DNA from: Chloracidobacterium validum
GTDB lineage: Bacteria; Acidobacteriota; Blastocatellia; Chloracidobacteriales; Chloracidobacteriaceae
Assembly: GCF_018304825.1 (NCBI RefSeq)
Contig: NZ_CP072648.1
Span: forward strand, 2,587,501-2,651,500
Direction: 5' to 3'
DNA length: 64,000 nucleotides
Shown: positions 35,580 to 44,111 of the stretch, piece by piece
Position numbering within the stretch: the first letter of the stretch is position 1
Layout of the letters: every line of letters starts with the position of its first letter
The notes under the pieces: model-generated
Seen by the model: the letters and a program-made list of their open reading frames with translations, nothing else
The model's database searches: none
What the model was told of the DNA's origin: nothing
Program-made: the position numbers and the translations under genes

Positions 35580-37166
35580 TTAGCTCAGGTAAACACGGTA
35601 GTCCATTTCTGGAAATATCGTGTCGCGCTTTTCCACCTCAGCCAGCCAGGCTTCATCTACGCTTCCGTCTGTCACCATTTCATACAGGCGCGTGAAGCGG
35701 TGAATGTGGTCACGGAAACGCTTTTCGGCGTATTGCACCATGGTTTTGTTCGTGATGATGAACGCCCAGTCACTCGATTGCGCCAGTAGGAGTTCACGCG
35801 CGGCTTGATTCAGCGCCCGGTACATCAGGGCGCTACTTGGCGCGGGAAAGCGTTGGGCAAGCTCGGCCATGCGTCGTTCGGCCTGGTGTTGATGGCGATA
35901 CATCCACTGGGTATCCCGATTGAGCCAGACGCGATTGTACCCTTCCGCGCCCCAGGACGAAGCCGACGGCACCTGCGGCTGGTTGTTGGGGAACATCATG
36001 AGGTAGTCGCCTGGTGTCGCCAGCACAACCTCATCCTGGTCGAAGTGAATTTTGCGGATGAGGAAATCTAAAAACTGCGGGCCTTCATACCACCAGTGAC
36101 CGTACAGCTCGGCATCGTAGGGCGAGACAACCAATGGCGCGCGCCCGATGACCGCGCGCAGGTGGCGCACCTGGGCTTGCCGTGAAGCCAAAAAATGTCC
36201 GGCGTGCTCGGCCGCCGTTTCGGTTGCCCAGAGCGGCATGTAGGGCTGCTTGTGGTGGAGGTCAACTTTCCCCGTGACGCGAAAGTACTTGATGCCGATG
36301 TTGCGGCGCACACCGTCGGCATGCAGGTAGGGCCGAATGTAGTCATAGTCGGCTTCGTAGCCTAAATCCTTGTAAAACTCCCGGTAGTTTGGATGGCCGG
36401 GATAACCCACCAGTGAACTCCACACCTGCTCGCTGGTTTCGACATCGCGGGCAAATGCCGCGACACCTGATGGCGTGATGGTAGGCGCAAAGATGCCATG
36501 GGCCGGCCGCGGAGAGCCAAACATGATGCTGTGCGAGTCCACGATGAAATAACGCAGCCCGGCTTCAGCCAGCAAAGCATCAATTCCTGGCTCATAGGCG
36601 CACTCAGCCAGCCAGATGCCAAGCGGCGCGCGCCCAAAGTGCTTTTCATAGTTGCGTACCGCGACGCGAATCTGCGCCCGGCGCGCAGCTTCGTGACGCA
36701 TCAAGGGCAAGAAGCCATGCGTGGCGCAGCAGGTGATGATTTCCAGCACACCGGCGTCTTGCAGCCGCCGAAAAGCCCCCACGATATCCCGTTGATAGAC
36801 GTTTTCGTAAAGGTCATGGACCGCGCGGAAGTGCTCATGATGCGCCTGCGCGGCCGGGGCAAAGGGCGTGCCTTTCGTGCGGACGATTTCCTTCTCGGTC
36901 AGCGCCACAAGCTTGCCGAGATGCCGGACGTAACGCTCACGCAACAGTTCATCCGTAAGCATCTCGCACAGCGGGGGCGTGAGGGTCATGGTCAACCGCA
37001 CACGCACGCCTGCCCGATGTAAGCTCTCAAAAATAAACAAAAGCGGGACGTAAGTTTCGCTAATCGCTTCGTAGAGCCAGTCTTCCTCAAGAAATTCGGG
37101 ATACTCTGGATGCCGCACAAAGGGCAAATGAGCATGCAAAATCAGTGATAGAAATCCAGTGGTCAT
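35580..37166 (-). CDS. GH57 1,4-alpha-glucan branching enzyme
   Basis: The 528-residue protein matches the family-57 branching enzymes that make alpha-1,6 branches in glycogen. It starts LSLILHAHLPFVRHPEYPE, with the nucleophile Glu188 in IWLAECAY and the acid Asp351 in SPYDAELYGHWW, the same layout as characterised GH57 branching enzymes, where these are Glu and Asp. The C-terminal helical domain is also present. Length is right for the family (about 525-530). Glycogen storage is thus likely. The gene lies downstream of lpdA in the same direction, with an 87-base gap. Confidence 0.93.
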   Translation of the reverse strand: MTTGFLSLILHAHLPFVRHPEYPEFLEEDWLYEAISETYVPLLFIFESLHRAGVRVRLTMTLTPPLCEMLTDELLRERYVRHLGKLVALTEKEIVRTKGTPFAPAAQAHHEHFRAVHDLYENVYQRDIVGAFRRLQDAGVLEIITCCATHGFLPLMRHEAARRAQIRVAVRNYEKHFGRAPLGIWLAECAYEPGIDALLAEAGLRYFIVDSHSIMFGSPRPAHGIFAPTITPSGVAAFARDVETSEQVWSSLVGYPGHPNYREFYKDLGYEADYDYIRPYLHADGVRRNIGIKYFRVTGKVDLHHKQPYMPLWATETAAEHAGHFLASRQAQVRHLRAVIGRAPLVVSPYDAELYGHWWYEGPQFLDFLIRKIHFDQDEVVLATPGDYLMMFPNNQPQVPSASSWGAEGYNRVWLNRDTQWMYRHQHQAERRMAELAQRFPAPSSALMYRALNQAARELLLAQSSDWAFIITNKTMVQYAEKRFRDHIHRFTRLYEMVTDGSVDEAWLAEVEKRDTIFPEMDYRVYLS

Positions 37167-37253
37167 GCGTCAGCGGCTCGGACAGTTCGGCAGTCGGAAG
37201 GCTTTCTGAGGGGGACATCGTCCCACGCCGGGCCAATCCCCGGCGCGTTTTGG

Positions 37254-38663
37254 CTAAATGTGGATAGGGCTGCCGAAGACACCATGCGCGGCCTCCATCA
37301 CCGATTCGGAGAGGGTCGGGTGCGCATGGATGGTTCGCATGAGTTCTTCGGTCGTCAGTTCGCCGCGCAACGCCACACACGCTTCGGCAATGAGTTCCGT
37401 GGCGCGTGGCCCAATGATGTGAACGCCAAGGAGTTCGTCATACTTGGCGTCGCTGACGATTTTGACCATCCCTTCGGTTTGTCCCAGGATGCGCGCCTTG
37501 CCGCTTGCGGCAAAGGGAAACGACCCAACCTTGACTTCGTAGCCGCGTTCACGCGCCTTGGCTTCGGTCAGCCCAACGCTGGCAACTTCCGGTTCGCAGT
37601 AGGTGCAGCTCGGCACGCGGTCGTAGTTGATCGGTTCGGTGGCATGGCCGGCCATGTGTTCAACCGCAACGATGCCTTCGGCCGAAGCCACATGGGCCAG
37701 CCACGGCGTGTTGATCACATCACCGATGGCATAAACACTTGGCTCGGCGGTCTGAAGGAAGCCATTGACTTCGATATAGCCGCCTTTATCCACCGTAGCC
37801 CGCGTGTTTTCGAGTCCGATACCGGCGCTGATGGGGCGGCGCCCAACGGCGACGAGGAGCTTTTCCACCTGAAGCGTGGCCCGCTCTCCGTTGCCATCCA
37901 CGAGCGTGACAGCGACACTGTGGTCATTGACCGCGGCCGCCTCACACTTCGTGTTGGTTTTGACCGCGATTTTTTGCGCTCGGAGTGCTCGTTCCAGTTC
38001 GGCGCTGATGGCCGCATCCTCAATCGGGAGCACACGCGGCAACATCTCAACGAGGGTCGTCTCAACGCCAAATCGCGCCATGACAGAGGCAAACTCCACC
38101 CCAACGGCCCCAGCGCCCAAAATCACTATCGAGGCCGGAAGTTCGGTCATTTCGAGCGCATGGTCACTGTTGATGATGCGAACGCCATCCGTCGGAAAGA
38201 TGGGAATGTCACGCGGAACCGAACCGGTCGCCACCAGAATGAATTTGGCGCTGAGGCGTTCTTTGGTGTCGCCGCTCGTTACGCTCACCGTGTGCGGGTC
38301 TTCGATGAACCCAACGCCCTTGAACACCTTGACTTTGTTTTTGTTCATCAGGTACTCGACGCCCTTGGCCGACTTAATCACAATCTTGTGCTTGTATTTC
38401 CGTACACCTTCGTAATCGAGCTTCACGTCGGAGACGACCACACCGTAGTCGGCCGCGTGCTTGGACTGTTCATACACGGCGGCGCTTTCCAGCAGCGCCT
38501 TGGTCGGGATGCAGCCCCGTAGCAGGCATGTGCCGCCCAAGTGCTTGTCTTTTTCGACAATGGCTACGCTGAACCCAAGTTGCGCCGCCCGAATGGCGGC
38601 CACGTAGCCGCCTGGTCCGGCACCAATAATCACGACATCAAAGGAGTGGTTAGAAGAACTCAC
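37254..38663 (-). CDS. lpdA: Dihydrolipoyl dehydrogenase (E3)
   Basis: The 469-residue flavoenzyme reoxidises dihydrolipoamide in the pyruvate and 2-oxoglutarate dehydrogenase complexes and the glycine cleavage system. The FAD motif VVIIGAGPGGYVAAIRAA is at the start, the redox-active pair GGTCLLRGCIPTKA gives Cys46 and Cys51, the NAD motif VILGAGAVGVEFASV is in the middle, and the dimer-domain HAHPTLSE supplies the active-site His near the C-terminus. No E1/E2 genes are next to it. Length is typical. Confidence 0.95.
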   Translation of the reverse strand: MSSSNHSFDVVIIGAGPGGYVAAIRAAQLGFSVAIVEKDKHLGGTCLLRGCIPTKALLESAAVYEQSKHAADYGVVVSDVKLDYEGVRKYKHKIVIKSAKGVEYLMNKNKVKVFKGVGFIEDPHTVSVTSGDTKERLSAKFILVATGSVPRDIPIFPTDGVRIINSDHALEMTELPASIVILGAGAVGVEFASVMARFGVETTLVEMLPRVLPIEDAAISAELERALRAQKIAVKTNTKCEAAAVNDHSVAVTLVDGNGERATLQVEKLLVAVGRRPISAGIGLENTRATVDKGGYIEVNGFLQTAEPSVYAIGDVINTPWLAHVASAEGIVAVEHMAGHATEPINYDRVPSCTYCEPEVASVGLTEAKARERGYEVKVGSFPFAASGKARILGQTEGMVKIVSDAKYDELLGVHIIGPRATELIAEACVALRGELTTEELMRTIHAHPTLSESVMEAAHGVFGSPIHI

Positions 38664-38790
38664 AGTGCGCGCCTCATATCACGGCACAGCCGGCAGTCGT
38701 GGGGGAATCCGCGCCCAAGGCCGTGCCCAAAGTCAAAGCGCCCACGGACAAACTGCCCAGGGCGCAACCGGTACACATCAAGAGAAAACA

Positions 38791-38814
38791 AACGGATGCC
38801 GCTCGGCATCCGTT
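38791..38814 (-). terminator. Terminator of tRNA-Gln
   Basis: AACGGATGCC and GGCATCCGTT (38791-38814) form a 10-bp stem around GCTC. Read on the minus strand, it is followed by TTTGTTTTC, a U-rich tail, and it lies 16 bases past the CCA end of the tRNA. A short TT run on the other side makes weak bidirectional use possible. Confidence 0.8.
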
Positions 38815-38829
38815 TTGAGCAAGCAAGGT

Positions 38830-38903
38830 TGGCTGGGAGACAGGGATTCGAACCCCGATACTCTGGTCCAGAGCCAGATGTCCTACCATTGAACGATCTC
38901 CCA
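38830..38903 (-). tRNA. tRNA-Gln (CTG)
   Basis: On the minus strand the 5' end TGGGAGA at 38903 pairs with TCTCCCA near the 3' end, followed by G and CCA (38830-38832). The anticodon stem TCTGG/CCAGA encloses CTCTGGA, giving anticodon CTG. The T-loop reads TTCGAATC and the D-arm TTCAATGGTAGGA; the first base is T, a usual tRNA-Gln feature. Confidence 0.95.
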
Positions 38904-39079
38904 AGAAGAACTGACCGCAGCCAGCACCGGTTATGCTGGGGAAAAATGCTCTAAAAGTCAACCCAAAGCATCAACTTATGAAGACTACTCGCTTGACAAA
39001 CCGGGAAGATGTTGCCATGGCTCATCTCCAGATTTTTATGGGCACCGCCTAGCATCAACAGTCTTTCGGCGAGGTTTGA

Positions 39080-40096
<1,017 letters not shown>

Positions 40097-40113
40097 CTTC
40101 AGAGGATTGAACC

Positions 40114-41046
40114 GTGGAACGACAGGCCAAGATTTATGTTGCTGGACATCGTGGATTGGTCGGCTCGTCCATTGTCCGTAAGCTCCAGGCAGAAGGTTTT
40201 ACCAACTTGCTGCTACGAACACGCGCCGAGCTGGACTTGACACGCCAGGCTGATGTGGAAGCGTTTTTCTCGGCTGAACGTCCAGACTACGTGTTCCTGG
40301 CGGCGGCCAAGGTCGGGGGCATCTTGGCCAATGACACCTATGGCGGCGACTTCATCCGGGATAACCTCTTGATACAGACTCACGTGATGGAAGCGGCGCG
40401 CCAAACCGGCGTCCGTAAGCTGCTGTTTCTCGGTTCGTCCTGCATTTATCCCAAGTTCGCTCCACAACCAATGCCGGAAGACTGCCTGCTGACCGGGGCG
40501 CTCGAACCGACCAACGAGCCATACGCGGTTGCCAAAATTGCTGGACTCACACTCGCCAAAGCTTATCGAAAACAGTATGGTTTCAATGTTATTTCACTGA
40601 TGCCAACTAACTTGTACGGGCCAGGCGATAACTTTGACCTCAGTGCCTCGCACGTCTTGGCAGCGCTTCTACGGAAGTTTCACGAAGCCAAAGTGACCCA
40701 GTCGCCGACCGTTACGGTGTGGGGCACGGGAACGCCGCGCCGGGAGTTCCTACATGTGGATGACTTGGCGGACGCGGCGCTGTTTCTCATGCGTTGCTAT
40801 GAGAGCAGCGATCTCATCAACGTTGGTGTCGGTGAGGACATTTCGATTGCCGAGTTGGCGGCGGTGATCCGCGACGTTGTCGGATACCAGGGCGACATTG
40901 TGTATGACCTGTCAAAACCCGACGGAACGCCGCGCAAGCTCCTGGATGTGTCTCGCCTGCATGCGCTGGGTTGGCGGGCGCGAATCCCTTTGCGGGAGGG
41001 AATTGCCGCAACCTATGCCTGGTATTGCGCCAACCATGGCAGATGA
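40114..41046 (+). CDS. fcl: GDP-L-fucose synthase
   Basis: The 310-residue 3,5-epimerase/4-reductase converts the Gmd product into GDP-L-fucose. Motifs are IYVAGHRGLVGSSIVRKLQ (NADPH), GSSCIYPKFAPQPMPE (active site Ser/Cys) and YAVAKIAGLTLAKA (Y-x3-K). Its stop overlaps the rsmG start by 11 bases. The start codon is GTG at 40114. Confidence 0.95.
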   Translation: MERQAKIYVAGHRGLVGSSIVRKLQAEGFTNLLLRTRAELDLTRQADVEAFFSAERPDYVFLAAAKVGGILANDTYGGDFIRDNLLIQTHVMEAARQTGVRKLLFLGSSCIYPKFAPQPMPEDCLLTGALEPTNEPYAVAKIAGLTLAKAYRKQYGFNVISLMPTNLYGPGDNFDLSASHVLAALLRKFHEAKVTQSPTVTVWGTGTPRREFLHVDDLADAALFLMRCYESSDLINVGVGEDISIAELAAVIRDVVGYQGDIVYDLSKPDGTPRKLLDVSRLHALGWRARIPLREGIAATYAWYCANHGR

Positions 41047-41785
41047 GTTCCAAGCTGGATCGGATGCGATGGACGGCGACCGTCCGTTCCGCCGGAGCTT
41101 TACGGCGGAAACGGATGTTCCTGCCTTTCAGACAGCGTTGCGCGAAGTCCTGACAGTCTGCGGCGTTGCCCTTGACACCATACAGATTGCCCAGCTCGTC
41201 AAGCACTACCATCTGCTGGGGGAAACCAACACGTACCTTAACCTCACGCGATTGATTGGCCCGGCGGAAGCCGCGCGGTGGCACTACTTGGACATCCTGG
41301 CGGCGCTGCCATGTTTCACGGGAAACATGCCGACCTGGTGGGTGGACGTTGGTTCCGGCGGCGGCTTTCCAGGCCTTCCGCTCGCGGTGGCGCGCCCCGC
41401 CTGGCGGTTGGTGTTGGCCGAGCGTCGAGCGAAAAAGGCCGCCTTTCTTCGTCGGTGTGTCAGCGAGCTAGGGTTGACCGGGCGAGTTCAGGTGCATGCC
41501 GGGGAATTCGAGCCAGGCACGGCGCTCCGGGTTCTGGCGGACTGTGGCGTTGACGTTTCACGTGAAACGTTCGGGTTGCTGGCGCGCGCAGTCGAGGACG
41601 GACCTAAAAAGCTTCCTCGTCTTTTGCGCTTGTCGCCGTTTGTCAGCGCCGCTTTTTGGCTAGGGCAAGCCGACGCCGAGGCACTCGCGCGGCAGCGGCT
41701 TCCGGGTTGGCGAGTTCATCCGCTCTATCACCTCCCAACCGGCGCGCAACGAGTGGTGTCTATCCTGACCCGGCGTGCTGACTAG
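41036..41785 (+). CDS. rsmG: 16S rRNA (G527-N7) methyltransferase
   Basis: The 249-residue protein (older name GidB) methylates G527 of 16S rRNA. The central SAM motif WWVDVGSGGGFPGLPLAV and NTYLNLTRL are clear. The gene lies directly before parA, as gidB does in many bacteria. Two parS sites are inside its coding region (near 41312 and 41554). ATG 41036 overlaps the fcl stop by 11 bases; a second ATG at 41069 is possible. The C-terminal half after DVSRETFGL is somewhat longer than in E. coli. Confidence 0.88.
   Translation: MADEFQAGSDAMDGDRPFRRSFTAETDVPAFQTALREVLTVCGVALDTIQIAQLVKHYHLLGETNTYLNLTRLIGPAEAARWHYLDILAALPCFTGNMPTWWVDVGSGGGFPGLPLAVARPAWRLVLAERRAKKAAFLRRCVSELGLTGRVQVHAGEFEPGTALRVLADCGVDVSRETFGLLARAVEDGPKKLPRLLRLSPFVSAAFWLGQADAEALARQRLPGWRVHPLYHLPTGAQRVVSILTRRAD
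41312..41327 (+). promoter_or_regulatory. parS-like site 1 (inside rsmG)
   Basis: TGTTTCACGGGAAACA matches the parS consensus TGTTTCACGTGAAACA at 15 of 16 positions. It lies in rsmG and is flanked by CA and TG, extending the palindrome to 41310-41329. ParB should load here, as a CTP-dependent clamp. Confidence 0.75.
41554..41569 (+). promoter_or_regulatory. parS site 2 (inside rsmG)
   Basis: CGTTTCACGTGAAACG is a perfect palindrome with the full 14-bp parS core GTTTCACGTGAAAC, extended by A and T to 18 bp at 41553-41570. In rsmG it encodes VSRET, so the site must be compatible with that peptide. Confidence 0.9.
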
Positions 41786-41879
41786 CCCCTTCGTGAACGA
41801 ATCCTTTTACGCCGTCGGCGTTGCTACGCTACAATGCCGCGCAGGCGGTTCGCGGAAGACACCCGACCGCGTCGCCGCG

Positions 41880-41895
41880 TGTTTCACGTTTCACA
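41880..41895 (+). promoter_or_regulatory. parS-like half-site pair before parA
   Basis: TGTTTCACGTTTCACA matches the parS consensus at 13 of 16 positions, but the right half is a direct rather than inverted copy of TTTCAC. It lies 25 bases before parA; it could be a weak ParB site or operator, or a chance repeat. Confidence 0.3.
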
Positions 41896-41920
41896 TTTCA
41901 GCGCGAGCAAGGGGGACGGC

Positions 41921-42724
41921 ATGGGGAAGATCATTGCCGTTGCCAACCAGAAAGGTGGCGTTGGTAAAACCACTACCGCCATCAATCTGGCGGCAAGTTT
42001 GGCCGTTAATGACCAACGGACACTGCTGGTGGATGCCGATCCACAAGCCAATGCCAGCAGCGGGGTTGGTATCCGCCGTGGCGCAGTCCGACGAACGCTC
42101 TACCACGTCCTCATTCTGGACGAACCGCTGACCAATATCATCCAGACCACCGAACTGCCGGCGCTTTACGTCGCCCCCGCCGATCGCAATCTTTCCGGGG
42201 CCGAAGTCGAGCTGGTCAGCCTCGACGACCGGGAATTTGTGCTGCGGCGCATCCTGGAAGGCTGCCGAGCGCAGTATGACTACATTATCATTGACTGTCC
42301 GCCCAGCTTAGGACTCCTCACCATCAATGCCCTGAGCGCAGCCGACTCGGTTCTGGTTCCCATCCAGTGTGAGTACTTCGCGTTGGAAGGCGTTTCCGAA
42401 CTGCTCGACACCCTGGCGCGCATTCGGCGGAGCTTCAATCCAACCCTGGCAGTTGAGGGTTTCTTGCTCACCATGTTTGACGAGCGAACCAACCTTTCCA
42501 ACCAAGTCATGGCGGATCTACGGGATTTCTACGGCAAACAGGTCTTTGAAACCGTCATTACCCGCAACATCCGACTGGCTGAAGCGCCGAGTCACGGCAA
42601 GCCGATCATTCTTTACGACATCAAGTCGCGGGGGGCGAATGCCTATCTGCAACTCGCCAAGGAGGTCATCTCGCATGACAACCAGAAGGGCGCTTGGGCG
42701 CGGGCTGAGCGCGCTGCTTCCTGA
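41921..42724 (+). CDS. parA: Chromosome-partitioning ATPase ParA (Soj)
   Basis: The 267-residue protein is the ATPase of the ParABS segregation system. It starts MGKIIAVANQKGGVGKTTTA, with a deviant Walker A (KGGVGKTT) including the signature Lys, then LLVDADPQANASSG (Walker A'), and DYIIIDCPPSLGLLTINAL (Walker B). ATP-bound ParA binds DNA non-specifically and moves ParB-parS complexes. The gene starts 135 bases after rsmG and overlaps parB by 50 bases, so they are translated together. ATG 41921 is chosen at the family start. Confidence 0.95.
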   Translation: MGKIIAVANQKGGVGKTTTAINLAASLAVNDQRTLLVDADPQANASSGVGIRRGAVRRTLYHVLILDEPLTNIIQTTELPALYVAPADRNLSGAEVELVSLDDREFVLRRILEGCRAQYDYIIIDCPPSLGLLTINALSAADSVLVPIQCEYFALEGVSELLDTLARIRRSFNPTLAVEGFLLTMFDERTNLSNQVMADLRDFYGKQVFETVITRNIRLAEAPSHGKPIILYDIKSRGANAYLQLAKEVISHDNQKGAWARAERAAS

Positions 42725-43532
42725 ACGCCCGCCGCAAACCGGCGAAGAACTGCTTGAACTCGACATCGAGCGCGTCATTCCCAACATCGAACAGCCCCGC
42801 GCCACGTTTCACGAGGGACGACTCGAAGAGCTGGCGCAATCCATTCGGGAACATGGCGTGCTGCAACCCATTGTCGTCCGCCGGCAGGGTGAAGGGTTTC
42901 AGATTATTGCTGGTGAACGGCGCTGGCGCGCGGCCCAGCGGGCCGGACTTCATCGCATTCCAGCCGTTGTGCGCGATGTGCCTGATGACCGTGTGCTGGA
43001 GCTGGCGCTCATCGAAAACATTCAACGCGAAGACCTGACGCCCATCGAAGAAGCCCAGGCCTACCGGCGACTGATGGATGAACTGGGCCTGACCCAGGAA
43101 CAGGCGGCCGCCCGGCTGGGCAAGGACCGTGCCACGATTGCCAACGCCATCCGCCTGCTTCGTTTGCCGTCCGACATTCAGAAGCTCATCGAGGAACGCC
43201 TGCTCAGTCCCGGACACGCGCGTGCACTGCTTGCGCTGGACAGCGACACCCTTCAGCGGCGCGTTGTAGAAAGCGTCATCGAACGCGCGCTTTCCGTGCG
43301 TGAGACAGAACGCCTCGTCAAACGGGTTCTTCGTGGTGAACCGGTCATCCTGGGTGGCGTTCACCCGACCGACCCGAACGTCAAATTTGCCGAGTCGAAA
43401 TTATCGAAGTTGCTGGGCACGAAAGTACGCATCGTCAGGCGCGGGCGTGGCGGCTGCATTGAGATTGAATACTACGGGACTGAAGACCTGGATCGCCTGT
43501 ACAACCGACTTCTCCGGCTTGGTGACAACTGA
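42675..43532 (+). CDS. parB: Chromosome-partitioning protein ParB (Spo0J)
   Basis: The 285-residue protein binds parS and spreads along DNA as a CTP-dependent clamp. Residues of about 10-25 hold ALGRGLSALLPE; then GERRWRAAQRAGL (CTP-binding arginine box), ENIQREDLTPIEEAQAY, and a helix-turn-helix (LGLTQEQAAARLGKDRATIANAIRL). The C-terminal domain forms the dimer. AAGGAGG lies 10 bases before ATG 42675, which fixes the start inside the end of parA. parS sites lie on both sides of the gene. Confidence 0.95.
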   Translation: MTTRRALGRGLSALLPERPPQTGEELLELDIERVIPNIEQPRATFHEGRLEELAQSIREHGVLQPIVVRRQGEGFQIIAGERRWRAAQRAGLHRIPAVVRDVPDDRVLELALIENIQREDLTPIEEAQAYRRLMDELGLTQEQAAARLGKDRATIANAIRLLRLPSDIQKLIEERLLSPGHARALLALDSDTLQRRVVESVIERALSVRETERLVKRVLRGEPVILGGVHPTDPNVKFAESKLSKLLGTKVRIVRRGRGGCIEIEYYGTEDLDRLYNRLLRLGDN

Positions 43533-43574
43533 CCTCGGATGACAATGGCAGCAGTGAAAGGCAGGTAGGCAGCG

Positions 43575-43997
43575 ATGTTTGGCAAGCGCGACGACCGACG
43601 CCCCGGCGGACTCATCCCCAAGGACGCGGAAATCCGTGGCGCGTTGTCCTTTTTAGCCAGCATCACGGTCGAGGGACGTATCTTGGGCAGCGTTTCTTCA
43701 ACGGATGGACACCTTTGCATTGGGCGAGAGGGTTGCGTTGAAGGCGATGTTTTGGTCGGCAGCGCAGCAATTGATGGCGAAGTACGCGGTGACGTTTACG
43801 CCCGCCAGCGAATTGACATTCACGAAACGGGCCGGGTGATTGGCAACGTGCGCGCACCGGTCCTGACGGTTGACGCCGGCGCCCATATCAGTGGGCAAGT
43901 CGAAACCGTAGCGCCGGAAGCAGCGAAAGCCGCTACCCGGTCACCAACACCGGCTGACTTGCCACCGAAGCCAGCCGAAAGCCAGATCACGACCTGA
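43575..43997 (+). CDS. Bactofilin cytoskeletal protein
   Basis: The 140-residue protein has the beta-helical bactofilin core (about 18-112): SITVEGRILGSVSSTDGHLC, EGDVLVGSAAIDGEVRGDVY and RVIGNVRAPVLTVDAGAHIS show the repeating G-x-V-x-G-x-I pattern of stacked turns. The C-terminal Pro/Ala/Thr tail is likely unstructured. Bactofilins form filaments that scaffold wall enzymes or polar complexes; in Myxococcus they anchor ParABS. Placement directly after parB suggests a similar tie here. The stop at 43995-43997 overlaps the last parS by one base of its outer palindrome. Confidence 0.9.
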   Translation: MFGKRDDRRPGGLIPKDAEIRGALSFLASITVEGRILGSVSSTDGHLCIGREGCVEGDVLVGSAAIDGEVRGDVYARQRIDIHETGRVIGNVRAPVLTVDAGAHISGQVETVAPEAAKAATRSPTPADLPPKPAESQITT

Positions 43998-44013
43998 CGT
44001 TTCACGTGAAACG
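43998..44013 (+). promoter_or_regulatory. parS site 3 (after bactofilin gene)
   Basis: CGTTTCACGTGAAACG, the same 16-bp sequence as site 2, extended by A and T to 18 bp (43997-44014). It sits between the bactofilin stop and purL, about 2.4 kb from site 2. Confidence 0.9.
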
Positions 44014-44111
44014 TTCATTTCAAAAGCGAACCATTCGCCCAAATGTGCCAGGCTCGCTACAATCAGCAGCTTTGAGATTGCAAAACCTCACCGTTGGGAG
44101 ATTGCCGGCGC

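Noticed and set aside
37260-38522. 420-residue open frame on the plus strand
   Set aside because: It is antisense to lpdA, which is unmistakable, and its translation has no domain sense.
42805-42820. GTTTCACGAGGGAC in parB, resembling parS
   Set aside because: Three mismatches, and the sequence encodes a conserved ParB segment (ATFHEGRL), so the likeness is probably due to coding.
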